Assembly: GCA_039889035.1 (NCBI GenBank)
Contig: JBDQQY010000036.1
Location: 1-64,000 of the forward strand
DNA length: 64,000 nt
DNA from: Plantactinospora sp039889035
GTDB lineage: Bacteria > Actinomycetota > Actinomycetes > Mycobacteriales > Micromonosporaceae
Reading direction: 5' to 3'
Shown here: piece by piece, positions 1-8,531 of the stretch
Layout of the letters: each line of letters starts with the position of its first letter
Numbering within the stretch: the first letter of the stretch is position 1
Program-made: the position numbers and the translations under genes
Notes under the pieces: model-generated
The model's database searches: none
Told to the model about the DNA's origin: nothing
The model's input: the letters and a program-made list of their open reading frames with translations, nothing else

Positions 1-218
1 CACATCTCCACCACCGGACCGCGGCTACGCTGCGGCACTCCCGCCTGCCCACAGGAAGGCAAAATCACGGAACGAAAGGCACAAACGGCCCCACTTGACC
101 GGCCCCGCTCCTTCATGGATGACACAGAGGGGAGCCAAATCCGGATGCTGCCCGGCGCGTGTCGATCGGTCGGATACGACGTGCCACGCGGGGCAGGATG
201 CTGTTGCAGCGGGTGTAG

Positions 219-564
219 GTGAACTCACCGGCCTGCTCGGTCATCCCGTCCAGGTCACGTTCCAGCAGGTCGAGGGTGCGGCGCAGGTCCCGCCCCGGGC
301 GCCCGGCGACCCGCCAGCGGGCCGCGTACAGCTCGACCGGCAGGTCCACCAGCAGCCCGGCGCTCCGGCCGATCAGGTCGGCGCCGGGCCGCGAGCGGGC
401 AGCTCCGGCAGGTACGGCAGCGGCACCTCGCCCAACGCGATCCGCTGCGCCTCGGCGATGTCGGTGCCCGGCATCGACCCGATCCCGGTCGCCGCCCCGG
501 CCGGCCACGGCCACTTCGGTCCGGTCGTCCGCCCTGGTTCCGCCGCCTGCTGTTGATCGGTCAC
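219..564 (-). pseudogene. Remnant of B12-independent methionine synthase-like gene
   Basis: From an ATG at 564 the minus strand encodes a start typical of the short actinobacterial MetE-like proteins, with GIGSMPGTDIAEAQRIALGE and then PYLPELPARGP. The frame is then lost. Near position 380 one base is missing (a G in the GGCCCGGCGCC tract), and the expected continuation GADLIGRSAGLLVDLPVELY is found in another minus frame, running on to LERDLDGMTEQAGE near 219. After that no homology is visible. About 110 of an expected 330 or so residues remain, so the gene is both frameshifted and 3'-truncated. The family assignment rests on my recognition of the N-terminal sequence. Positions 1-218 hold nothing I can identify. 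Confidence 0.6.
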
Positions 565-678
565 GTCGGCAGGTTATCCCGGATCCAACCCACTTTTGTT
601 GATCGAGGTTGGCTGCGGTGGTGGTCAGGCGGCGAGGAGGACTCGCTTGCTGTGGGGCAGGGATCAGCCCAGTCGACG

Positions 679-2168
679 TCAGCTGTCGATCTTCCACAGG
701 CGTACGGTGTCTCCGCTGGCGGTGGCCAGGGTCGTGCCGTCGGGGCTGAAGGCCACGTCCCGGGCGATCGTGTCATCGGCGAAGGTGGCGGTGGTCTTGC
801 CGGAGGCCACGTCCCAGAGCCGCACGGTCTTGTCCGTGCTGGTGGTGGCGACGGATTTGCCGTCGGGACTGAACGCCACACCATGGAACTTGACGCCGTG
901 GAGCTTGTCGTCGGGATCGGTGATGGCGAGGGTCCGGACGACGTCGCCGGTGGCCACGTCCCACAACCGTACGGTTTCGTCCGCGCAGGTGGCGAGGGTC
1001 GTGCCGTCGGGGCTGAACGTCAACTCCTCGACCGACGAGTCGGGGTCGGTGAGGGCGGTGACGCTCTGGCCGGTTGCCACGTCCCACAACCGGACGACCC
1101 GCGACGAGGCGGTGGCGAGGGTCCTGCCGTCAGGGCTGAAGCCCGAGCTGGTCGTCGCCGAAGGCAGCCTCCACACCATCCCGACAACGCCGCCAGGGGT
1201 ACCCGCGAGGAGCCGCCGACCAGGAACACATCGGCGACCTCTTCCCGGGTGATGGCGGCGGTGCGCAGCACCGTGGTGGCCAGTTCGATGGTGCGGTCCA
1301 GATGGGGGTGGGCGAGCCGTTCGAACTCGTCACGCGTCAGGTGGATGTCCGTGTCGACGAGGGGGATGTGCAGGTCGGCGGTGGCGTGGCGGGAGAGTTG
1401 CTCCTTGACAGCGCGGGCGTCACGCCCCAGCAGTCATCGGTTGCGGTGGTCCGCGGGGGTCTGCGGCCAGTCCAGCCGTCCCCAGGCGGAGGTGGCGGCT
1501 GTGGTCACGGACTGGGCGTGGCCGACGACGGCGGCGTCGAGGTCCAGGCCGCCGACGTCGTCCAGGCCGGCACTGGCCAGCACTTCCGGTCCGCTCGCCG
1601 TACGGCGGACGATGCTGACGTCGCAGGTTCCGGCACCGAGGTCGTAGACGACCAGGCACCGGCCGGTGGGCAGACTCCGGCCGAGGACGTCGGCGAAGTA
1701 CGCCGCCGCGGCGACCGGCTCCGCGACGGAGCGGCAGTCACCGAGCTGTGCCCGCGCCGCAGCATCGGCCAGGATGCCCAGCCGGGTACGGCTCCAGGTG
1801 GCCGGATGGGTAAGGACGACGGTGGCCGGTGGCTCTCCGGCGACGCGTCGCGCCTCGGCGCCGATCCGGCTCAGCACCGCCGCGATCACGTCCGTGACTG
1901 CGAACGCCCGCTCACCGAGCCACAGGGAACCCTCGTCGATGTGCCGTTTCGGGTTGGCCTCGTACCCGGCCGGGTAGGCCCGCGCCGCGTTCTCGGCGTC
2001 CGTGCCGGTCAACAGGGACGTGTCGGCCGGCCCCGCGAACACACCGGACGGCAGCAGCGGTGACGCGTCGAACAGCAACGGCTTCGCTGGCCCGTCCGGC
2101 CCGGCCAGCACGGCTACACTGGACGACGTACCGAAGTCGATGCCGAGCCGGAACCCACCGCTGATCAC
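679..2168 (-). pseudogene. Broken Hsp70-family / WD40 fusion gene
   Basis: The 5' part (2168 to about 1437) encodes an Hsp70/actin-fold ATPase start: LGIDFGTSSSVAVL phosphate-1 loop, PATVVLTHPATWS, and VVYDLGAGTCDVSIV phosphate-2 loop. An in-frame TGA at 1434-1436 interrupts it where NRWLLGRDARAV would be expected (a Trp codon changed to stop). The same frame then continues with LLGRDARAVKEQLSRHAT and, near 1240, VADVFLVGGSSRVPLAA, the adenosine-binding motif. Around 1190 the frame shifts and a segment is evidently deleted. From 1179 to 679 a different frame encodes four WD40-like repeats, each ending in VRLWDVATG or VRLWKI. Such Hsp70-propeller fusions are known in actinobacteria as signalling-like proteins of unclear role. 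The stop plus frameshift make it a pseudogene, or two nonfunctional pieces. Confidence 0.75.
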
Positions 2169-2215
2169 GCGGTCACCCTAACCTGCGCTGAGAAGGGGCC
2201 TTCCTTACCCGGCCC

Positions 2216-2360
2216 TTACCCGGCGGTGTCGCTGATGGTGGCGGAGCCGAGCACGATGTCCCCGTCCGGATCCGGCCGGTACGCCACGATGGCCTGTCCG
2301 GCCGCCACCCCCAGGGCACCAACCTGCGACAGGGTCCGCTCGCTGACGGTGCCGGGCAAG
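2216..2360 (-). pseudogene. mnmA: C-terminal remnant of tRNA 2-thiouridylase
   Basis: Upstream of the Hsp70-like remnant, a minus-strand frame ending in TAA at 2216-2218 encodes GVAAGQAIVAYRPDPDGDIV followed by LGSATIS. This resembles the C-terminal beta-barrel tail of MnmA (GxAPGQAVVxY...GDxVLGSxTI), which modifies U34 of tRNA. Only about 45 residues remain and an in-frame stop lies just upstream near 2370. In Micromonosporaceae mnmA is commonly close to a methionine synthase-like gene, and the same order is seen here in broken form. Recognition of a short tail is less certain than of a whole gene. Confidence 0.45.
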
Positions 2361-2509
2361 GTGGCCCCCGTTTACCCCCCCGAAAACCCCTCCCCAGAGT
2401 TGACTACCAGTGACAAGCGGCGATCAACGGAGGATGGCGTTTGCGCAGCTCAACGCCAAGATGCGACCAACGATGACAAGCCCGGGAGGGTGACGGTTGG
2501 TAAGAGGTG

Positions 2510-3784
2510 TCAGGGCGCCTCGCCCGTGCCGGCGGGCACCGGCCGCGCCCCGTCCTCCGGGCGGGCCTGGCCAAGGGTCAGCTCGCTCTGCAGGACGAGG
2601 ACCGCACCGCCGATCGCCGCCGCGTCCGACCCGTTGACCGAGGGCACGACCCGCACCCGATGCGCCCGCCGGGCGAACATGCGGCGGTCCACCTCCTGCT
2701 GGATCACGGCCTGGTAGATCGAGCCCGCCACCGCGAAGCTCGGCCCCGCCAGGACGATCACGTCCACGTCGAACAGGCTCGTCATGGTGACGGCGGCAGC
2801 CCCGAGATAGCGGGCCGATCGCTCGACGAGGCCTCGGGCCTCGGGATCGCCGGCGTTCGCGGCGGCGGCGATCCGCGCGAACTCGGTGAGGAAGTCGTCT
2901 CCGGCCGGGTCGAGCGCCAGCCGCTGGGCGAGCCCGGGCGTCGCGACGGCCTGCCGGACCAGCGCCGACGGGCCCGCGTAGTTTTCCAGGCAGCCGACGT
3001 TGCCGCACGGGCACTCGTCGCCGTTGACGTCGATCGAGATGTGGCCGATCTCCACGCTGTTGGAGGAGCTGCCCCGGTACACCTCACCAGCGACCACGAC
3101 CCCACCGCCGATCCCGGTGGCCATATAGATGCAGCCGTAGGTGCTGCGCGGGTCCACGGCACCCATCCAGTACTCGCCGATGGCGGCCGCCGCGGCATCG
3201 TTGTCGAGCAGGACGGGCAGGCCGAGGCTCTCCGCGACTCGCTGCGCGACCGGGTAGTCGAGCCACTGGTCGGTGGGCTGTGGTGTCAGCAGCACACCGG
3301 CGCGCCGGTCCTGCGGACCGTAGCTGACCAGGCCGACCCCCAACACCTTGTCGCGGTCGACGGCCGCCGTGGCCAGCAGTGCGTCGACCTGCGAGGCCAC
3401 CAGCGGCAGCGCCTGCCCCGGCGGCATTGTCGCCACACCCTGGAAGGAGGTGCGCGCCACCTGCCGGCCGGCCAGGTCGACCACGACGATAACGCACGTG
3501 TTGCGCTCGAGCTGAACCCCGACGCTGAAGCGGGCCAGCGGATTGAGCTGGACCATCGTGCGTGGCTTGCCACCGGTCGGCGCACCCCGGCCGGCCTCGA
3601 CGACCAAGCCGTCGCCCATCAGCTCGCGCACGACCTCGGAGATCGTCGCGCCAGTCAGGCCTGTCGCTGCGGCGAGTTCCACCCGGCTGATCGTGCGCGC
3701 CGCCCTGATCAGGTCCAGTACCAGGCCGCGGGTCTTCAGCCGGCTGGCCCAGATCGGGCTGCTCGCCACGGTTGCCTCCTCCAT
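2510..3784 (-). CDS. ROK-family transcriptional regulator
   Basis: A 424-residue protein with an N-terminal winged helix-turn-helix (about residues 20-75, with SRVELAAATGLTGATISEVV) joined to a ROK sugar-kinase-like domain. The ROK part shows the ATP-binding-like DNDAAAAAIGEYWMG and the CPCGNVGCLE zinc motif near residue 256, which is the usual Cys cluster of NagC/XylR/Mlc-type repressors. Such proteins sense a sugar or sugar phosphate and repress uptake or hydrolase genes. The gene is divergent from the cellulase gene at 3950, with about 165 bp between starts, so control of that gene is plausible, though the operator there looks like a LacI-type CebR site rather than a ROK site. The ATG at 3784 is preceded by open sequence; an internal GTG (VASSPIWASRL) could be the true start. 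Confidence 0.88.
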   Translation of the reverse strand: MEEATVASSPIWASRLKTRGLVLDLIRAARTISRVELAAATGLTGATISEVVRELMGDGLVVEAGRGAPTGGKPRTMVQLNPLARFSVGVQLERNTCVIVVVDLAGRQVARTSFQGVATMPPGQALPLVASQVDALLATAAVDRDKVLGVGLVSYGPQDRRAGVLLTPQPTDQWLDYPVAQRVAESLGLPVLLDNDAAAAAIGEYWMGAVDPRSTYGCIYMATGIGGGVVVAGEVYRGSSSNSVEIGHISIDVNGDECPCGNVGCLENYAGPSALVRQAVATPGLAQRLALDPAGDDFLTEFARIAAAANAGDPEARGLVERSARYLGAAAVTMTSLFDVDVIVLAGPSFAVAGSIYQAVIQQEVDRRMFARRAHRVRVVPSVNGSDAAAIGGAVLVLQSELTLGQARPEDGARPVPAGTGEAP

Positions 3785-3874
3785 CGCGCCGCTTTGTCAG
3801 GCTACTTTACTTACCGCGTGCCGCGCTTGCCCGCGCCGCCTCCCCGCTGCGCTGCACCGCGACTATGCGGTGTA

Positions 3875-3903
3875 TTGACTTTCGTAACCAACCTAAATAA
3901 GGA
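3875..3903 (+). promoter_or_regulatory. Candidate promoter of cellulase gene
   Basis: TTGACT at 3875-3880 is followed, after 17 bases, by TAAGGA at 3898-3903. This fits a housekeeping sigma promoter whose start would lie next to or inside the CebR-like operator at 3907. The surrounding bases are unusually AT-rich for this genome. Confidence 0.4.
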
Positions 3904-3906
3904 TGG

Positions 3907-3920
3907 TCGCAGCGCTCCCA
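3907..3920 (+). promoter_or_regulatory. CebR-like operator
   Basis: TCGCAGCGCTCCCA matches 12 of 14 bases of TGGGAGCGCTCCCA, the established operator of CebR/CelR LacI-type repressors that release DNA in the presence of cellobiose. It sits 30 bp upstream of the cellulase start, where a bound repressor would block the promoter. No cebR gene is in the window. Confidence 0.65.
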
Positions 3921-3949
3921 TCGATCTCTTGCGATGACTAGGAGATCAG

Positions 3950-5458
3950 ATGAAACATCGTCGTGCACTGCTGGCCGCCGGTGCCGCCGGCACGCTGGTA
4001 CTGGGTGGCATGGCAACGGCTACCCTTCCCGCCTCGGCGGCCGCCTCCGGCTGTTCGGTCACCTATACGGTGCAGAGCCAGTGGTCGAACGGGTTCACCG
4101 CCAACGTGGCCATCACCAACCTCGGCACGCCGGTGACGAACTGGACGCTCGGCTTCGACTTCCCGAACGCCAGCCAGCGCGTCACGCAGGGCTGGAGCGC
4201 CACCTGGACACAGTCCGGCGCCCGCGTATCCGCCGCCAGCATGGGCTGGAACGAATCACTGGGCACCAACTCCTCGACCTCGATCGGGTTTGCCGGCGTG
4301 TGGAGCGGCGCCAACCCGGTACCGGCGTCGTTCACGCTCAACGGCACCGCCTGCACCGGCTCGGTGACCACACCGACTGCCAGCCCGACCACCGCTAGCC
4401 CGTCTCCGACTGTCACAACGCCCCCACCCAACGGTCCGGCGCCGAAGCTGCGCGTGTCCGGCAACAAGATCCTCACCGCGGACGGCAAGCCGTACCAGTT
4501 GCTGGGCGTCAGCCGCTCCAGCGGCGAGTTCGCCTGCGTGCAGGGCAAGGGCCTGTGGGATGCCGGGCCGGTCGACCAGGCCTCCGTCGACGCGATGAAG
4601 ACCTGGAACATCCACGCGGTCCGGATCCCGTTGAACGAGGAATGCTGGCTGGGCGTCAACGGCTCGCCCAGCGGCGCCACCTACCAGCAGGGCGTCAAGG
4701 ACTACGTCAACCTGCTCGTCGCCAACGGCATCAACGTCATCCTCGACCTGCACTGGAACTGGGGCGCCTACACCAACAGCCCGGATTGGCACTGCAAGGA
4801 CGAGGCCGCCGTCTGCCAGAAGCCGATGCCCGACGCGCGGTACGCCCCGCAGTTCTGGACCGGCGTCGCCAACACCTTCAAAGGCAACGACGCCGTCATC
4901 TTCGACCTGTTCAACGAGCCCTACCCCGATATGCCCGCCGAATGGAACAAGACTCTGGGCTGGCAGTGCCTGCGCGACGGGGGCACCTGCACCGGCCTGC
5001 CATACGAGGCCGCCGGCATGCAGGACCTCGTCGACGCGGTCCGGGCCACCGGTGCCACCAACCTGCTCATGGTCAGCGGCCTGGAATGGACCAACGACAT
5101 GCGGGAATGGCTGGCATACAAGCCGAACGACCCGCTGAACAACATCGCCGCCTCCTGGCACGCCTACAGCTTCAACGCCTGCGCCACCGAGTCCTGCTGG
5201 GACACCCAGATCGCGCCGCTCGCGCAGCAGGTGCCGGTCGTTCTCGGTGAGTTCGGTCAGGACAACTGCGGCTTCGACTACATGCAGCGGCTGGTGAACT
5301 GGGCCGACGCGCACGACATGGGGTACCTGGCGTGGACCTGGAACCCATGGGGCTGTACCGGCGGCGCTGTGCTCATCAAGGACTGGGCCGGCACACCGGA
5401 ACCCGGTGTCGGCGAGGGCTACAAAGCCCACTTGCTGACGCGGAACCCGTACGCGTAA
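3950..5458 (+). CDS. Secreted cellulase (CBM2 + GH5 endoglucanase)
   Basis: A 502-residue exported protein. Residues 1 to about 33 form a signal peptide (MKHRRALLAAGAAG, cleavage near ASAAA). Residues about 35-135 are a CBM2 cellulose-binding module with paired Cys and exposed Trp (SQWSNGFTANVAITNLG, TQGWSATWTQSG). A Thr/Pro/Ser linker follows to about 165. The rest is a GH5 barrel. Glu323 in DLFNEPYPD is the expected acid/base and Glu434 in VVLGEFGQ the nucleophile; DLHWNWG is also typical. The product should hydrolyse beta-1,4-glucan outside the cell. AGGAG lies 6-10 bases before the ATG. A CebR-like operator precedes it, suggesting induction by cellobiose, and a broken GH74 gene follows, pointing to a former plant-polysaccharide operon. 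Confidence 0.93.
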   Translation: MKHRRALLAAGAAGTLVLGGMATATLPASAAASGCSVTYTVQSQWSNGFTANVAITNLGTPVTNWTLGFDFPNASQRVTQGWSATWTQSGARVSAASMGWNESLGTNSSTSIGFAGVWSGANPVPASFTLNGTACTGSVTTPTASPTTASPSPTVTTPPPNGPAPKLRVSGNKILTADGKPYQLLGVSRSSGEFACVQGKGLWDAGPVDQASVDAMKTWNIHAVRIPLNEECWLGVNGSPSGATYQQGVKDYVNLLVANGINVILDLHWNWGAYTNSPDWHCKDEAAVCQKPMPDARYAPQFWTGVANTFKGNDAVIFDLFNEPYPDMPAEWNKTLGWQCLRDGGTCTGLPYEAAGMQDLVDAVRATGATNLLMVSGLEWTNDMREWLAYKPNDPLNNIAASWHAYSFNACATESCWDTQIAPLAQQVPVVLGEFGQDNCGFDYMQRLVNWADAHDMGYLAWTWNPWGCTGGAVLIKDWAGTPEPGVGEGYKAHLLTRNPYA

Positions 5459-5529
5459 CACCACGGCGGCGGTGGCATCGGCCGGTCGGGCATCGGCCGG
5501 CGCCACCCTCGGCTCCAAAGGAGACTCCC

Positions 5530-5865
5530 GTTCGCAGGAAGCTCGCTGGCGCGCTGTCAGTCGCGCTGGTCGCGAGCGCGACGGCGGTCGCTCTGGTCAC
5601 GATGAACGTCCCGATCGCCAGCGCCGCCCCGTCCGTGCCGCACTCCTGGAGGAACGTCCGCATCGACGCAGGGGGATTCGTTTCCGGCATCATCTTCAAC
5701 CCGACCGAGCAGAACCTCATCTACGCGCCCACCGACGTCGGCGGCGCGTACCGGTGGAACCAGAGCACGAGCACCTGGAAGCCCATGCCGGACTGGGTCG
5801 GCTGGGACCACTGGGGCTGGAACGGCGTGCTGAGCCTGGCCAGCGACCCGGTCAACCCGGCCCGG
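5530..5865 (+). pseudogene. 5' remnant of GH74 xyloglucanase
   Basis: After a good ribosome site (AAAGGAG at 5516-5522) the frame reads VRRKLAGALSVALVASATA, a signal peptide, then WRNVRIDAGGFVSGIIFNP and TDVGGAYRWN, the first propeller blade of GH74 xyloglucanases, whose catalytic Asp lies in the T-D-V/I-GG motif. Similarity stops at about DPVNPA (5865), and a DNA join of unrelated character follows before the kinase gene. The expected GTG or ATG start reads GTT at 5530, so the start has also been lost. Only about 110 of more than 700 expected residues remain. It was probably co-transcribed with the cellulase. Confidence 0.75.
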
Positions 5866-5929
5866 GGCCGTAATGGCCGCCTGGTCTGGTCGCCTACCCC
5901 AGCCCAGGCGGATGAACGAGGGCACCATC

Positions 5930-7084
5930 TCAGAGTCGACTTCGTTGGAGCCCCGCGTCGCCGTCGGGCGCCGGTGCCAGCGGGAGGGTCACCGTCACGA
6001 TCAGTCCACCGGCGTCGCGGGGGCACGCGGTGACGTCTCCGCCGTGCGCGTGTGCGATCGACCGCACGATCGACAGGCCCAATCCGGTGCCGTGTCCCGA
6101 CACGACTCGGTCCTGGAGGCGCCGGAACGGTTCGAACAGGCTGGGTATCTCGTACGTGGGGACGACCGGTCCGGTGTTGACAACGACGAGTTCGACGTGG
6201 TCGCCGCGGGTCCTTGTCGTGATCGACACCCATCCGTCGGTGGTGTTGTAGTCAATCCCGTTTTGCATGAGGTTCTGGGTGACCCGTTCGAGCAGCACCA
6301 GGTCGCCGGAGGTGGGGGCCGGGTCGAGTGAGCTGATCAGGTCGATCGAGCCTGGTCGGTTTTGTTCGATCACGTGGCGGGCGATCTGGGCAAGGTCGAC
6401 CGGGTCGCGCGTGGTGATGCCCTGCTCGGAGCGGGCGAGGGTGAGCAGCCCGTCGATCAGCCGTGCGTGGCGCATGTTGACCGCGAGGAGCGTCTCCCCG
6501 AGATCGCGTACCTGTTGCGGGGCGTCAGGGCGGCCCATCGCCAATTCGAGCAGGGTGTGGTTGATCGCAAGCGGGGTGCGCAGCTCGTGTGAGGCGTTGG
6601 CGACGAACCGGCGCTGGCCGTCGAAGGAGCGGTCGAGCCGTTCGAGCATCGAGTCGAACGTGTCGGCGAGTTCCTTGATCTCGTCGTGAGGGCCGGTCAG
6701 CGCGATGCGCTCGTGCAGGTTGCGGTCGGCCACCCGACGTGCGGTCTCGGTGACGCTGTGCAGTGGTCGTAGTACCCTCTCCGCCACCAGCCAGCCGAAT
6801 CCGACAGCGACCAACCCGACTCCGCCGAGCGCGAACCCGCCCTGGGTGAGCAGGGATCGTAGCGTGTCGTCGTGGATCTGCTCGCGGATCTGGTCGAGCC
6901 CTACCTGGCTAGACGCGGAGCCCGACTGGTTCTGAGCACTCGAGATGGTGATACCGCCTTCGCCCTGCGTGTCGAGGCTGTGTTGAACCAGGAGGTAGGT
7001 CACGGCCAGGAGAGCGACACCGGCCAGTAGGAAGCAGCCGCCGTAGATCACGGTCAGCCGGGTGCGAATCGTCCACCTTCTCAT
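5930..7084 (-). CDS. Sensor histidine kinase
   Basis: A 384-residue membrane kinase. Transmembrane helices span about 11-33 and 83-104 and flank a short, polar extracytoplasmic loop of about 50 residues. A HAMP linker follows (RVLRPLHSVTETARRVADRN), then the H-box SHELRTPL with phospho-acceptor His166, an N-box (LMQNGIDYNT) and G-boxes (GHGTGLGLSI). It should autophosphorylate and pass the phosphate to the response regulator encoded just upstream; the two genes overlap by four bases (ATGA). The divergent neighbour is a lipoprotein/ABC exporter operon, the usual target of such pairs. The small sensor domain suggests detection of a membrane or envelope stress rather than a bulky ligand. Confidence 0.93.
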   Translation of the reverse strand: MRRWTIRTRLTVIYGGCFLLAGVALLAVTYLLVQHSLDTQGEGGITISSAQNQSGSASSQVGLDQIREQIHDDTLRSLLTQGGFALGGVGLVAVGFGWLVAERVLRPLHSVTETARRVADRNLHERIALTGPHDEIKELADTFDSMLERLDRSFDGQRRFVANASHELRTPLAINHTLLELAMGRPDAPQQVRDLGETLLAVNMRHARLIDGLLTLARSEQGITTRDPVDLAQIARHVIEQNRPGSIDLISSLDPAPTSGDLVLLERVTQNLMQNGIDYNTTDGWVSITTRTRGDHVELVVVNTGPVVPTYEIPSLFEPFRRLQDRVVSGHGTGLGLSIVRSIAHAHGGDVTACPRDAGGLIVTVTLPLAPAPDGDAGLQRSRL

Positions 7085-7737
7085 CTGATCCGATACCCCA
7101 CACCTGCCACGGTTTCCACGAACTGCGGCTCGCCCAGCTTGCGACGCATCGTCATTACCGTCATCCGCACTACGCTGGTGAACGGGTCGGTGTGTTCGTC
7201 CCAGGCTCGTTCCAGCAACTGCTCCGCCGACACCACTCCGCCGTCGGCCCGCAGCAGCTCCTCGAGGACCGCGAACTCTTTGCGGGAGAGCCCGACGTAA
7301 CGGCCGGCGCGGTACACCTCACGCCGGTGGGGGTCGAGGCGTACGTCACCTCGTTCGAGCACGGGTGGCGCAGGCGGGCGGGACCGACGTCCGAGAGCGC
7401 GTACCCGCGCGACTAGTTCGGCGAGGGCGAACGGTTTGCCGAGGTAGTCGTCGGCGCCGAGCGAGAGGCCCTCGACGCGCCTGTCCACCTCGGTGGCCGC
7501 GGTCAGCATCAGGACCCGGGTGTACGCCTCGGACTCCACCAACGCCCGGCACACCTGGTCGCCGGGAACGACGGGTAGGTCCCGGTCGAGCACGACGACG
7601 TCGTAGTCGTTGAGCCCCAGCCGTTCCAGAGCGGCCTCGCCGTCGTAGACGACGTCCACCGCGAGCGCCTCACGCCGCAGGCCCTCGGCGATCCCATCGG
7701 CCAGTAACCGCTCATCCTCGACGACCAGAACGCGCAT
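7081..7737 (-). CDS. OmpR/PhoB-family response regulator
   Basis: A 218-residue two-domain regulator. The receiver has the acidic pair E7-D8, phospho-acceptor Asp51 in VVVLDRDLP, a conserved Thr in MLTAATE, and Lys in LGKPF. The C-terminal winged helix carries LSRKEFAVLEELLRADG and VRMTVMTMRRKLGEP, typical of OmpR-type DNA binding. It is the cognate regulator of the kinase encoded downstream, with which it overlaps by four bases. An inverted repeat at 7788-7815, in the divergent promoter region 51 bp upstream of its start, is a candidate binding site that could control both this operon and the exporter operon. Confidence 0.93.
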   Translation of the reverse strand: MRVLVVEDERLLADGIAEGLRREALAVDVVYDGEAALERLGLNDYDVVVLDRDLPVVPGDQVCRALVESEAYTRVLMLTAATEVDRRVEGLSLGADDYLGKPFALAELVARVRALGRRSRPPAPPVLERGDVRLDPHRREVYRAGRYVGLSRKEFAVLEELLRADGGVVSAEQLLERAWDEHTDPFTSVVRMTVMTMRRKLGEPQFVETVAGVGYRIR

Positions 7738-7787
7738 GGTGCTTCCCTCCTCTTGCCGATCCCATGGTGCCGCAGATCCGCGTCAAG

Positions 7788-7815
7788 TCAGCGTAAAGGC
7801 CAGCCCTGACGCTGA
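7788..7815. promoter_or_regulatory. Inverted repeat between two-component and exporter operons
   Basis: TCAGCGT (7788-7794) and ACGCTGA (7809-7815) form a perfect 7-bp inverted repeat with a 14-bp spacer, so the half-site centres are 21 bp (two helical turns) apart. The location between the divergent response-regulator and lipoprotein genes makes it a candidate site for the regulator. The -10 region of either operon is not obvious. Confidence 0.4.
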
Positions 7816-7955
7816 TCTGACCGCTTGCCGACTTTAATTGCAATCGAAGCCGGAGGGCCCGGGGAGATTCGAACTTCGACCGGGCCCTCGGATCGAGCCA
7901 AGGAATGACGCATGTGCGCGGTCGAGTGCAGCTCGGCCGCATGAAGGAGCTGACA

Positions 7956-8531
7956 ATGCGTATCAGGACAGGATTCGCGCTGTGCCTGCTGACCCTGACC
8001 CTGTGGGTCGCCGGCTGCGGTGGTGGTGGTAGTGACAGCGACGACGACTCGGTGGCTACGGTCGGTGGAATCGCCACTCCGAGCAGTAGCACCGGCGCGA
8101 ACGGAAACAATCAGGAGGCCGCACTGAGGCACGCGCAGTGCATTCGCGAAAACGGCGTGCCGGACTACCCGGATCCGAAAGTGAACGACAACGGAGGCGT
8201 TTCCATTAACGCGCCTGAGGGGATCGACGAGGCGAAGCTGCGGGCGGCGGAGGAAAAGTGCAAGCAGTTCGCGCCTGGGGGCGGTGAGCCGCAGAGGATC
8301 GACGAGGAGAAGCTGGACCAGGCGCGGCAGTTCGCCAAATGCATGCGCGAAAACGGAGTGCCGAGGTTCCCGGACCCGGACGAGAACGGCGGCATCGCCT
8401 TGGACGACGACAAGCTCGGGATGGATCCGACGGGTCCCCAGGTCAAGGCCGCCGAGAAGGCGTGCCAGAGGTTCATGGGCGGCGGCGGCAATTCCGGCAC
8501 CAATCAGGGTTCCGACTCCGGAGACAATTGA
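7956..8531 (+). CDS. Lipoprotein with duplicated Cys motif
   Basis: A 191-residue secreted lipoprotein. The ATG at 7956 has AAGGAGC seven bases upstream and is preferred to an in-frame ATG at 7905. The signal ends in the lipobox WVAGC. After a Ser/Asp-rich spacer there are two related segments of about 55 residues, each with a C-[IM]-R-E-N-G-V-P core: CIRENGVPDYPDP and CMRENGVPRFPDP, and each followed by a second Cys (EEKCKQF, EKACQRF). Paired Cys residues suggest disulphides in each repeat. The gene overlaps the adaptor gene by one base (TGATG), so it is the first gene of the ABC exporter operon. Proteins of this kind regularly accompany MacA/MacB-like systems in actinobacteria; their function is not established. 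Confidence 0.85.
   Translation: MRIRTGFALCLLTLTLWVAGCGGGGSDSDDDSVATVGGIATPSSSTGANGNNQEAALRHAQCIRENGVPDYPDPKVNDNGGVSINAPEGIDEAKLRAAEEKCKQFAPGGGEPQRIDEEKLDQARQFAKCMRENGVPRFPDPDENGGIALDDDKLGMDPTGPQVKAAEKACQRFMGGGGNSGTNQGSDSGDN

Noticed and set aside
4256..5518. Long open frame antisense to the cellulase gene
   Set aside because: It is a mirror of the codon bias of the real gene, has no recognisable domain, and the sense strand has a complete signal peptide, CBM2 and GH5 architecture.
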